Source: an uncultured Collinsella sp. (GTDB lineage Bacteria > Actinomycetota > Coriobacteriia > Coriobacteriales > Coriobacteriaceae). Taken from it: a stretch of DNA of 14,155 bases. A program made the translations under genes and the position numbers. Positions 5,801-12,326 of this stretch are shown in pieces. The stretch's first letter is position 1. Each line of letters starts with the position of its first letter. The notes below the pieces were generated by a model. That model searched no databases and was not told where the DNA came from. It was given only the letters and a program-made list of their open reading frames with translations. The DNA is taken from the NCBI GenBank assembly GCA_900548075.1, contig URJD01000029.1, positions 1 to 14,155 of the forward strand. Direction: 5' to 3'.

Positions 5801-5819
5801 GGTTGTACCAATCGTTGGT
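5801..5819. promoter_or_regulatory. Candidate FadR/GntR-type operator upstream of the dehydratase gene
   Basis: GGTTGTACC (5801-5809) fits the GGT-NNN-ACC core of operators bound by FadR-class GntR proteins. It overlaps ACCAATCGTTGGT (5807-5819), a 5-bp inverted repeat with a 3-nt centre. The site lies 26-44 bp before the dehydratase start codon on the minus strand, in the gap after gntP, so the dehydratase may have its own regulated promoter. No clear -35/-10 pair was identified. Confidence 0.45.
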
Positions 5820-5883
5820 TAATGAATCAGGTGTAAATGGGTACCGAGCGATGCACTCGGCAAAAGATGCTTGGCTACGCGAA

Positions 5884-7245
5884 CTAGGCGAAGAACGAAA
5901 TCACCAGGGCGCAGGCAAGACCCGAAAGGCCGATGAGCGTCTCCATAACGGTCCAGGACTTGAGGGTGGTCTTCTCGTCAATCTCCAGGAACGAGGAGCA
6001 CATCCAAAAACCGGCATCGTTGACGTGCGAGAGGGCCGTGGCACCGCCGCAGATAGCAAGACAGATAGCGGCACGCATGAGCACTGAGGCTCCGGCAACC
6101 GCGGGCATGGCGGCCATAATGCCCGAGGCCATGGTCATAGCGACGATGGAGCTGCCGACAGAGGCACGCACCATGACGGCAATCAAAAAGGCAACGACCA
6201 CCAAAGGCAGCGGTGAGGCCTCGAGCATAGGGCCAATAACCTGGCCCAAGCCGCAGTCCTGCAGCATCCAGCGGATCACGCCGCCGCAGGCAATGACCAG
6301 CAAGATCATGCCGACGGGCTTAAGAGAGCGGTCGAGCAGAGCCTTGAGCTCGGCGCCGGAGTAGCCTCGGCGCGCGCCCAGCAGATACATCGCGACGAGC
6401 GTGGCGAGCGTCAAAGCGACGAACGGCTTGCCCAGGAAGGCGAGAATCGAGGCGAGCTCAGCGGGCATGGGGATATAAGAGGACAACGTGCCCAGCAAAA
6501 TCAGACAAAGCGGCGTGAGCACGATGGCAAGCACCATGCCAAAGGAGGGAAGCTCCTTTTCGTCGCTCGCACCCTCGGCAGAGGTAAAGTGCTCCGGAAC
6601 ATCGGTAAAAATGCGACCGCCCACGTTGCGGCCCCAGATGACGCCGGCAATCGCCATGGCGATGAAGGCGGTGGGGATACCGACGAGGATCATGGTGCCC
6701 AGGTCGACACTGAGCGTGCCGGCGACCAGAACCGACCCGGCAGATGGCGGCACAAACGCATAGCCAGCGGCAAGTCCCGCGAGCAGCGCGATGCCGTAGT
6801 AGAGGGTCGACTTCTTGGTCTGCGACGCCACACTAAAGGCAAGCGGGATCAAAACGACCACGCCGGCCTCAAAGAACACCGTGGTGCCGATGACCAAACC
6901 GGTGATGCCCAGCGCCCAGCTGGAGTGGCCCTGGCCAAAGGTGTCAATGAAGGTCTGGGCGATCTTCTTGGCGCCGCCGCTCTCCTCCAAAATCTGGCCG
7001 AACATCGAACCTAAGCCAATGAGCAGGGCGATGTTTTGCAGCGTGGTGCCCACGCCCTTGGTGACGGTGTCTGCCACCATATCGAGCGACATGCCGGCTC
7101 CGATACCGATCACGAGCGCCGAGACCATCATCGACAGCACGGGGTGCAGCTTGAACTTGATGATGAGCGCAAGCAGCAGCGCGATGCCCACGATGGCGGC
7201 GATGACCAGCCTGGTGGGATCAGCCATAAACGTTGGGTCTGACAT
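5884..7245 (-). CDS. gntP: GntP-family gluconate/sugar-acid:H+ symporter
   Basis: A 453-aa polytopic inner-membrane protein, close to the usual length of GntP permeases, with about a dozen hydrophobic segments. Recognisable family sequence includes HPVLSMMVSALVIGIGAGMS near residue 34, the GSMFGQILEESGGAKKIAQT stretch (about 79-98), FFEAGVVVLIPLAF (about 123-136), AGYAFVPPSAGS (about 160-171) and the C-terminal CGGATALSHVNDAGFW. It is expected to import gluconate or a related aldonate with protons. The start is ATG 7245, preceded by GGAGGAAAG. It is transcribed away from a GntR/FCD gene and followed by the dehydratase, a typical uptake-then-dehydrate arrangement. Relatives carry glycerate, fructuronate or idonate, so the substrate is inferred from context. 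Confidence 0.92.
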   Translation of the reverse strand: MSDPTFMADPTRLVIAAIVGIALLLALIIKFKLHPVLSMMVSALVIGIGAGMSLDMVADTVTKGVGTTLQNIALLIGLGSMFGQILEESGGAKKIAQTFIDTFGQGHSSWALGITGLVIGTTVFFEAGVVVLIPLAFSVASQTKKSTLYYGIALLAGLAAGYAFVPPSAGSVLVAGTLSVDLGTMILVGIPTAFIAMAIAGVIWGRNVGGRIFTDVPEHFTSAEGASDEKELPSFGMVLAIVLTPLCLILLGTLSSYIPMPAELASILAFLGKPFVALTLATLVAMYLLGARRGYSGAELKALLDRSLKPVGMILLVIACGGVIRWMLQDCGLGQVIGPMLEASPLPLVVVAFLIAVMVRASVGSSIVAMTMASGIMAAMPAVAGASVLMRAAICLAICGGATALSHVNDAGFWMCSSFLEIDEKTTLKSWTVMETLIGLSGLACALVISFFA

Positions 7246-7259
7246 CTTTCCTCCAATTC

Positions 7260-7354
7260 ATCAGACCTTTTGAATTCGTCTGATAACTATAGCGTGTTTT
7301 AGAAAGGTCTGATGTTTCATTTTGGAATTTGTTCGAAATACATCTGATGTATTT
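7260..7354. promoter_or_regulatory. Operator region between divergent gntP and gntR
   Basis: Three related motifs lie in this gap: ATCAGAC (7260-7266) with GTCTGAT (7278-7284), a 7-bp inverted repeat with an 11-bp spacer just upstream of gntP; GGTCTGATG at 7306-7314; and AAATACATC-T-GATGTATTT (7336-7354), a perfect 19-bp palindrome. The shared core is TCTGAT. The likely binder is the adjacent FCD-type GntR protein, controlling gntP and itself. Confidence 0.6.
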
Positions 7355-7479
7355 GGTAAACGGTCGTATTTGCGCTGCGAACGGTATATCTAAGCCGCCC
7401 GACTCAAATCCAGCGGCCAATATCGCATCCGTGGTGCGCTAAAATAGCTCAGATGAATTTTGTAATGAAAGGTATAGCT

Positions 7480-8172
7480 ATGGCCCGCGCCGAATCGGGA
7501 CTCCCCGAGCAAATATCGGAGAAAATCATTCAATTGATTCTGGATGAACACCTTGAGCAAGGCGATCGCCTGCCTAAGGAAACCGTGCTGGTCGAGCGCT
7601 TGGGCGCCGGCAGGAGCACCGTGCGCGAGGCCATGAAGTTGCTGCAGTCGCGCAATATCGTGCGCATTAAGCAGGGTTCGGGCACCTATGTGGCGTCAAA
7701 CCCCGGCGTTGCCGACGACCCGCTGGGCTTTACCTTTATCGACGACAAGCAGCGTCTGGCGCGCGACCTACTCGAGGTGCGCTTTATGATCGAGCCGCAG
7801 ATGGCCAGCATGGCCGCAGAGCACGCAACCAACGACCAGGTCGTCTGTATCAAAGAGCTCTGCGACGAATCCGAGCGCCTGGCCGAGGCCGGTGAGGATT
7901 ACTCCGCCGCCGACACCGCGTTCCACAATGCCATTGCCGAGAGCTCCGGAAACCTCGTCGTTCCCCGCCTGATGGGCGTGCTCAAGGCATCCGTCCCCCT
8001 CTTTATCGACGTGACCGGCAAAAAGCTCGTCGAGGAAACTATCCGCACGCACCGCGATGTGGCCGACGCCATCGCCTCGCGCAATCCCACCGCCGCGCAC
8101 GACGCGATGTATCTGCACCTGGTGTATAACCGCAACATGATCGCAGAGGGCACGCAGGAACAGAGCGAATAA
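7480..8172 (+). CDS. GntR-family transcriptional regulator with FCD domain, divergent from gntP
   Basis: A 230-aa FadR-type regulator. The winged helix covers residues about 8-72, with LPKETVLVERLGAGRSTVRE (31-50) as helix-turn-helix and QGSGTYVAS (65-73) as wing. The FCD domain (about 95-220) carries the metal/ligand residues Asp145, His149, His191 and His213. The start is ATG 7480 after GAAAGG at 7467-7472; an in-frame ATG at 7453 has no comparable ribosome site. It is divergent from gntP and lies 159 bp upstream of dhuD on the same strand, so it is placed to regulate both arms. It is a different paralogue from the regulator at 1396-2088. Gluconate, KDG or KDPG are plausible effectors, but this is inference. 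Confidence 0.9.
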   Translation: MARAESGLPEQISEKIIQLILDEHLEQGDRLPKETVLVERLGAGRSTVREAMKLLQSRNIVRIKQGSGTYVASNPGVADDPLGFTFIDDKQRLARDLLEVRFMIEPQMASMAAEHATNDQVVCIKELCDESERLAEAGEDYSAADTAFHNAIAESSGNLVVPRLMGVLKASVPLFIDVTGKKLVEETIRTHRDVADAIASRNPTAAHDAMYLHLVYNRNMIAEGTQEQSE

Positions 8173-8214
8173 ACGTCTGCGCGGCAATGGGAGATCACCG
8201 TTTACCTTTTAAAA

Positions 8215-8226
8215 GTGAACGTTCAC
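8215..8226. promoter_or_regulatory. 12-bp palindrome GTGAACGTTCAC upstream of dhuD
   Basis: A perfect 12-bp palindrome lies about 105 bp upstream of the dhuD start. TGAACGTT recurs as a half-match at 8306-8313, near the ribosome site. It could be an operator for dhuD-dhuI. Its sequence differs from the TCTGAT-type motif near gntP, so it may belong to another regulator, for example a LacI-type protein encoded elsewhere. Confidence 0.45.
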
Positions 8227-8331
8227 CTGATTTTAGGAGAATCTGACTTTTAATTCCCCCTCTTCTCCTATACTGACCTTGTATGAAAAGCAAGACTTAT
8301 ATAGATGAACGTTTCTTTTGGAAGGATTGCT

Positions 8332-9141
8332 ATGTCTGATCTTATGGACAGCTTCCGCCTGGACGGCAAGGTCGCGCTCGTGACCGGCGCCACCTATGGC
8401 ATCGGCATGGCCATTGCCGAGGCGCTCGGAGAGGCAGGCGCCAAGATTGCCTTTAACGCCCGTCACGCCGACAAGGTTGCCGAAGCCGAGAAGCACTACC
8501 GCGAGCTGGGCTTTGATGCTCACGGCTATGTTGCCGACGTCACCGATGAGGCCGCCGTCGCCGAGCTCATCGCCAAGATCGAGGCCGATTTTGGCACCAC
8601 GCCCGACATCCTGGTCAACAACGCCGGCGTCATCCAGCGCACCCCGATGCTCGACATGAGCGCCGAGGACTTCCGTCGCGTCGTCGACATCGACCTCAAT
8701 GCCCCGTTTATCGTGTCCAAGGCCTGCCTGCCGGGCATGATCGCCAAGGGTCACGGCAAGATCATCAACATCTGCTCCATGATGAGCGAGCTCGGCCGCG
8801 AGACCATCGCCGGCTATGCCGCCGCCAAGGGCGGACTCAAGATGCTCACCAAGAACATCTGCTCCGAGTTTGGCGAGGCCAACATCCAGTGCAACGGCAT
8901 TGGGCCGGGCTACATCGCTACCCCGCAGACCGCACCGCTGCGCGAGACGCAACCCGATGGCAGCCGTCATCCGTTTGACCAGTTCATCATTGCCAAGACG
9001 CCGGCCGCCCGTTGGGGCACGCCCGAGGACCTGAAGGGCCCCGCCGTGTTCCTGGCTTCCGACGCATCGAACTTCGTCAACGGGCACATTCTGTACGTGG
9101 ACGGCGGCATTCTCGCGTACATCGGCAAACAGCCGCAATAG
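8332..9141 (+). CDS. dhuD: SDR oxidoreductase, DhuD / gluconate 5-dehydrogenase type (makes KDG)
   Basis: A 269-aa classical short-chain dehydrogenase. The cofactor loop is TGATYGIG (18-25), NNAG is at 96-99, and the catalytic residues are Ser149, Tyr162 and Lys166 (YAAAK). The substrate region has GPGYIATPQTAPLRETQPDG (191-210), and the tail is YVDGGILAYIGKQPQ. These blocks are nearly those of the enzymes labelled gluconate 5-dehydrogenase in firmicutes. In streptococci, the protein of this type encoded next to an RpiB-like isomerase was shown to be DhuD, the NADH-dependent reductase of 3-deoxy-D-glycero-2,5-hexodiulosonate to KDG. The same pairing occurs here. The start is ATG 8332 after GGAAGGA; an in-frame ATG at 8305 is weaker. 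The alternative function is 5-ketogluconate/gluconate interconversion feeding the dehydratase. Confidence 0.85.
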   Translation: MSDLMDSFRLDGKVALVTGATYGIGMAIAEALGEAGAKIAFNARHADKVAEAEKHYRELGFDAHGYVADVTDEAAVAELIAKIEADFGTTPDILVNNAGVIQRTPMLDMSAEDFRRVVDIDLNAPFIVSKACLPGMIAKGHGKIINICSMMSELGRETIAGYAAAKGGLKMLTKNICSEFGEANIQCNGIGPGYIATPQTAPLRETQPDGSRHPFDQFIIAKTPAARWGTPEDLKGPAVFLASDASNFVNGHILYVDGGILAYIGKQPQ

Positions 9142-9150
9142 GGCATTCGG

Positions 9151-9266
9151 GCGAGGCGGTGGACGATAAGGTCTGCTGCTCAAACAGTCCTGCTCGCACG
9201 GAAAGCACATTAAGTGCTTTCCGGCTCGTGCGGAACTCGCGACAGACCTTATCGTCCACCGCCCGC
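9151..9266. repeat. Long nested inverted repeat between dhuD and dhuI
   Basis: A perfect 21-bp stem (9155-9175 with 9243-9263; left arm begins GGCGGTGGACGATAAGG) extends by 3 bp (9151-9153 with 9264-9266) past one bulged A. Inside it is a second hairpin: GGAAAGCAC (9200-9208) with GTGCTTTCC (9214-9222) around ATTAA, itself bracketed by CGCAC (9195-9199) and GTGCG (9228-9232). It begins 10 nt after the dhuD stop. No T-run follows, so it is more likely an mRNA-stabilising or processing structure, or an inserted palindromic element, than a terminator. Confidence 0.8.
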
Positions 9267-9348
9267 AAAACCAACTTCGGGTTGGATTAGACGCCGCCCG
9301 CGAGCAGAAACAAAAAAATGAAAACAATTGGTAGAAAGGTTAACTCAA

Positions 9349-9993
9349 ATGAAGATCGCTCTGATCAACGAGAATTCTCAGAACTCCAAGAACCCCATGA
9401 TCGAGGCTGCCCTTAAGAAGGTTGTCGAGCCCATGGGCCACACTGTCTTTAACTATGGCATGTATGCCGACGCCGACTCCAAGCCCCTCACCTACGTGCA
9501 GAACGGCATTCTTGCCGCCGTGCTGCTCAACTCCGGCGCTGCCGACTACGTCGTGACCGGATGCGGCACCGGCGAGGGCGCCATGCTCGCCTGCAACTCC
9601 TTCCCCGGCGTGCTGTGCGGCCACGTTGCCGACCCGCTGGATGCCTACACCTTTGCCCAGGTCAACGATGGCAATGCCGTCGCCATGCCCTTCGCCCTCA
9701 AGAACGGCTGGGGCCAGGAGCTCAACCTCGAGTACACCTTCGAGAAGCTCTTTGGCTTTGGTTCGGGTAACGGCTACCCCGCCGAGCGCGTTGAGCCCGA
9801 GCAGCGCAACAAGAAGATCCTCGATGGCGTGCGCGCTGTGACCATGCGTCCGCTCGTCGACGTCCTGGGCGAGATCGATCAGGATCTGGTGAAGGGTGCC
9901 CTCGCTGGTGAGCACTTCCAGGAGTACTTCTTTGCCAACGCCACCGACGAGGCCATCATCGCCAAGGTCAAGGAGATCTTGAGCCTGCAATAA
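9349..9993 (+). CDS. dhuI: RpiB/LacAB-fold isomerase, DhuI type (unsaturated-uronate ketol-isomerase)
   Basis: A 214-aa protein, longer than the roughly 150-aa true ribose-5-phosphate isomerase B. The N-terminal RpiB fold carries VVTGCGTGEGAMLACNSFPG (68-87), with Cys72 in the GCGTG anion loop. The C-terminal extension contains NGYPAERVEPEQRN (141-154) and a GEHFQEYFF motif (187-195). Start and end sequences (MKIALINENSQNSKN, FQEYFF) closely resemble streptococcal DhuI, which isomerises 4-deoxy-L-threo-5-hexosulose uronate to 3-deoxy-D-glycero-2,5-hexodiulosonate, the DhuD substrate. It lies downstream of dhuD after a structured 207-bp gap and is closed by a strong terminator. The start is ATG 9349 after GAAAGG; a TTG at 9328 is not supported. 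An automatic label of ribose-5-phosphate isomerase B would be misleading. Confidence 0.85.
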   Translation: MKIALINENSQNSKNPMIEAALKKVVEPMGHTVFNYGMYADADSKPLTYVQNGILAAVLLNSGAADYVVTGCGTGEGAMLACNSFPGVLCGHVADPLDAYTFAQVNDGNAVAMPFALKNGWGQELNLEYTFEKLFGFGSGNGYPAERVEPEQRNKKILDGVRAVTMRPLVDVLGEIDQDLVKGALAGEHFQEYFFANATDEAIIAKVKEILSLQ

Positions 9994-10032
9994 GGCCCAC
10001 GGGGCGCACCGACCCCCAACAAACCGCCAGAC

Positions 10033-10073
10033 AAAAGGCGCCGCGACGATCCATGTGTCGCGGCGCCTTTTTT
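10033..10073. terminator. Strong bidirectional terminator after dhuI
   Basis: A perfect 15-bp stem, AAAAGGCGCCGCGAC (10033-10047) with GTCGCGGCGCCTTTT (10057-10071), has a 9-nt loop and a run of six T ending at 10073; AAAA on the other side gives a U-tract in the opposite direction. It separates dhuI from the convergent flavin oxidoreductase gene and can end both transcripts. Confidence 0.92.
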
Positions 10074-10128
10074 GATTGGCTATCGCTTGAGTCACCGCAA
10101 GGCGGCCGCTCCCCTATTTGCCAAGAGC

Positions 10129-12078
10129 CTACAGCTCGCAGGCGACCTTGTAGCCGTCGCCGATGGCATCACGGATGTTGCCGCACTTCTGGGCATCGCC
10201 CAGCACGTGGGTGGCAACGCCGGCAGCGGCAAGGTCATCGGCCAGCTTGGTATTGGGGCGGTAGCCCATGGCAAGCACCAGCGTATCGGCATCGGCGATG
10301 GTGTGGACCTCGCCGTCCTTCTCGTAGCTGATAGCGTCCTCGGTAATCTCGGTCACCTTGGCCTCGGTCAGCACGTGAACACCCTTGGAGAGCATGCGCG
10401 TGATGAGCACCGCGCGGCCGGCGCCGCCCTCGTTGGCGGCGAGCGTCTTGGTCATCTCGATGACGGTGACATCGCGGTTGGCCGGCGACAGGTCGTTGAC
10501 CAACGGGGCCAGGTAATCGGCCGTCTCGCAACCAACGGTGCCGCCGCCCACAATGACGATCTTCTTGCCCGGGAAAGCCTTGCCACCCAGCAGGTCGTCA
10601 GCCGTCATGACCTGCTTAAATCCCTGCATAAAGGCCGGGGCGATGGGTTCGGCGCCATAAGCCAGGACAACCTCGTAGCCCGCGTAGTCGCGCTGGATGT
10701 CCTCGGCCGAAAGCTCGGTACCAAAGACGCACGTGACGCCGGCCTCGGCCAGGCGACGGTACTGATACTTGATCACGCGCGTGAGCTCCTGCTTTGCCGG
10801 CGGAACGGCCGCAATGCGCATCTCGCCGCCCGGCTCATCCTGCTTGTCCACGAGCACCACGTTGTGACCGCGCTTGGCGGCAATGTAGGCTGCCTCCATG
10901 CCCGCAGGACCAGCGCCCACAACGAGCACGTTCTTGGCCTCGGCGGCAAGCTCGTAGCCGGCCTCGTCGCGCTCCACGTCCGGGTTGACGGTGCAGGAGA
11001 TGCGCTTGCCAAACATGATGCCGTTCAGGCAGCGCAGGCAGCCGATGCAGGGACGGATCTCGTCGGCGTTGCCGGCAGCCGCCTTGTTGCAGAACTCGGC
11101 ATCGCACAGATTGGCACGGCCCATCATGCAGATGTCGGCGGCGCCGTCCTCGATCAGTTCCTCGGCAATCCATGCCTCGTTGATGCGGCCTACCGTGGCA
11201 ACGGGAATATTCACATGCTTCTTGATCTCGCGCGAGCAGGCGGCGTGCGAGGCCTGCTGCGTACCGGCGGCGGGAATGGCGGAGCCGCGCTTGATGGTAG
11301 TGCCGCCCGACACGTGGATCATGTCGACGCCGGCCTTCTCCAAGCGACGCGAGACATAGATCATATCGTTGAGGGTCAGGCCGCCATCGGTGTACTCGTC
11401 GCCCGAGATACGGACGTCGATGATAAAGTCCTTGCCGCAGCGCTCGCGAATCTCGGCGATGACCTCGAGCAGGAAGCGCATGCGGGCGTCGAGCGAGCCG
11501 CCGTACTCGTCGGTGCGCTTGTTATAGAGCGGGGTCAAAAAGCCGCCGAGCATGCCGTGGGCGTGTGCCGCATGGACCTCGACGCCGTCGACACCGGCCT
11601 TCTGCATGCGCACAGCAGCGTCACCAAACTGATGCGTGAGCTCGTGGATCTCATCGACCGTGATGGGGCGCGGCGCCTCGCGGGCATAGGACGGGCCCAC
11701 AAAGGACGGAGCGATCAGGCGCGGCGTGCCCGGAATGTTAAAGGCCATGTAGGCGGGGTGGAAGAGCTGCGGCATGATCTTGCAGCCATACTCGTGGACG
11801 GCCGCGGCGAGCTTTTCCCAGCCAGGGATAAACGTGTCGTCGTAGCAGCACATGTCACCCGGTAGATAGGTATAGGTGGGCTCGACCGTCACGACCTCGG
11901 TGATGATGAGGCCCACGCCGCCCTTGGCACGGGCACGGTAATGATCGACCAAGTCGTCGGTCACATAGCCATGATCGGCCAGGTTCGTGGACACCGGCGG
12001 CATAAAGACGCGGTTCTTGACCTCGGTCGTACCGACCTTGATCGGGCTAAAGAGCATCGGGTAGGCGGAAGACTCCAT
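10129..12078 (-). CDS. NADH:flavin oxidoreductase, OYE/2-enoate-reductase (BaiCD/FadH-like) family
   Basis: A 649-aa three-part flavoenzyme of the usual family length. Residues about 5-365 form an Old Yellow Enzyme TIM barrel binding FMN: FSPIKVGTTEVKNRVFMPPV (10-29), the active-site HAAHAHGML (169-177) and the signature NKRTDEYGGS (186-195). Cys344, Cys347, Cys350 and Cys362 (CIGCLRC, then SC) are positioned to hold a [4Fe-4S] cluster. The C-terminal part has an FAD motif GAGPAG (388-393) and an NADH motif VGGGTVGCE (510-518). Such enzymes reduce C=C bonds of enoates, dienoyl-CoA, bile-acid intermediates or diet-derived compounds in anaerobes. The substrate cannot be told from sequence. The start is ATG 12078 after GAAAGGAACC; the frame extends upstream to 12165 without a better ribosome site. 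It is monocistronic and lies between two terminator regions. Confidence 0.88.
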   Translation of the reverse strand: MESSAYPMLFSPIKVGTTEVKNRVFMPPVSTNLADHGYVTDDLVDHYRARAKGGVGLIITEVVTVEPTYTYLPGDMCCYDDTFIPGWEKLAAAVHEYGCKIMPQLFHPAYMAFNIPGTPRLIAPSFVGPSYAREAPRPITVDEIHELTHQFGDAAVRMQKAGVDGVEVHAAHAHGMLGGFLTPLYNKRTDEYGGSLDARMRFLLEVIAEIRERCGKDFIIDVRISGDEYTDGGLTLNDMIYVSRRLEKAGVDMIHVSGGTTIKRGSAIPAAGTQQASHAACSREIKKHVNIPVATVGRINEAWIAEELIEDGAADICMMGRANLCDAEFCNKAAAGNADEIRPCIGCLRCLNGIMFGKRISCTVNPDVERDEAGYELAAEAKNVLVVGAGPAGMEAAYIAAKRGHNVVLVDKQDEPGGEMRIAAVPPAKQELTRVIKYQYRRLAEAGVTCVFGTELSAEDIQRDYAGYEVVLAYGAEPIAPAFMQGFKQVMTADDLLGGKAFPGKKIVIVGGGTVGCETADYLAPLVNDLSPANRDVTVIEMTKTLAANEGGAGRAVLITRMLSKGVHVLTEAKVTEITEDAISYEKDGEVHTIADADTLVLAMGYRPNTKLADDLAAAGVATHVLGDAQKCGNIRDAIGDGYKVACEL

Positions 12079-12191
12079 ACAGGGTTCCTTTCGTTTGAGC
12101 CGCTCGGCGGCAGTTGCTAACGTACCTATCGTATCAGTATCCGCCGCAATCGCACTCGCTCGCACTCCCCACCTTCAATCCCGACCCTCAC

Positions 12192-12263
12192 AAAAAAGTT
12201 GCGGTGGAATACGGAGTAGATGAGGCTTTTGACAGGCAAAACAGTCCGTATTTCACCGCAACT
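12192..12263 (-). repeat. 67-bp hairpin repeat, copy 3, with a terminator-like T-run on the minus strand
   Basis: The arms AGTTGCGGTGGAATACGGA (12197-12215) and TCCGTATTTCACCGCAACT (12245-12263) pair over 19 bp with one G-T pair. Including the arm ends it is 67 bp long, like the copies at 1314 and 2161. Here alone the stem is followed on the minus strand by six T (the A-run 12192-12197), so it should end the kdpC transcript. A second hairpin, TGAGGGC/GCCCTCA (12281-12287 with 12304-12310), lies between it and kdpC. Confidence 0.8.
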
Positions 12264-12326
12264 GATGGGCGGGGTGGAATTGAGGGCTCAGATAGTCAGT
12301 CACGCCCTCATCCGCCACTCCCTCAC

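Noticed and set aside
9272..9286. CCAAC-TTCGG-GTTGG hairpin as a terminator before dhuI
   Set aside because: The stem is only 5 bp and the following bases are ATTAGACG with no T-tract.
8233..9327. A 364-codon minus-strand open frame over dhuD
   Set aside because: Antisense shadow of an intact SDR with catalytic Ser-Tyr-Lys; its N-terminal part would be translated from the palindrome.
10072..11865. A 597-codon open frame on the plus strand over the flavin oxidoreductase gene
   Set aside because: Low-complexity Gly/Ala/Asp/Arg/His/Leu protein typical of the antisense of a GC-rich gene; the minus strand encodes a complete multi-motif flavoenzyme.
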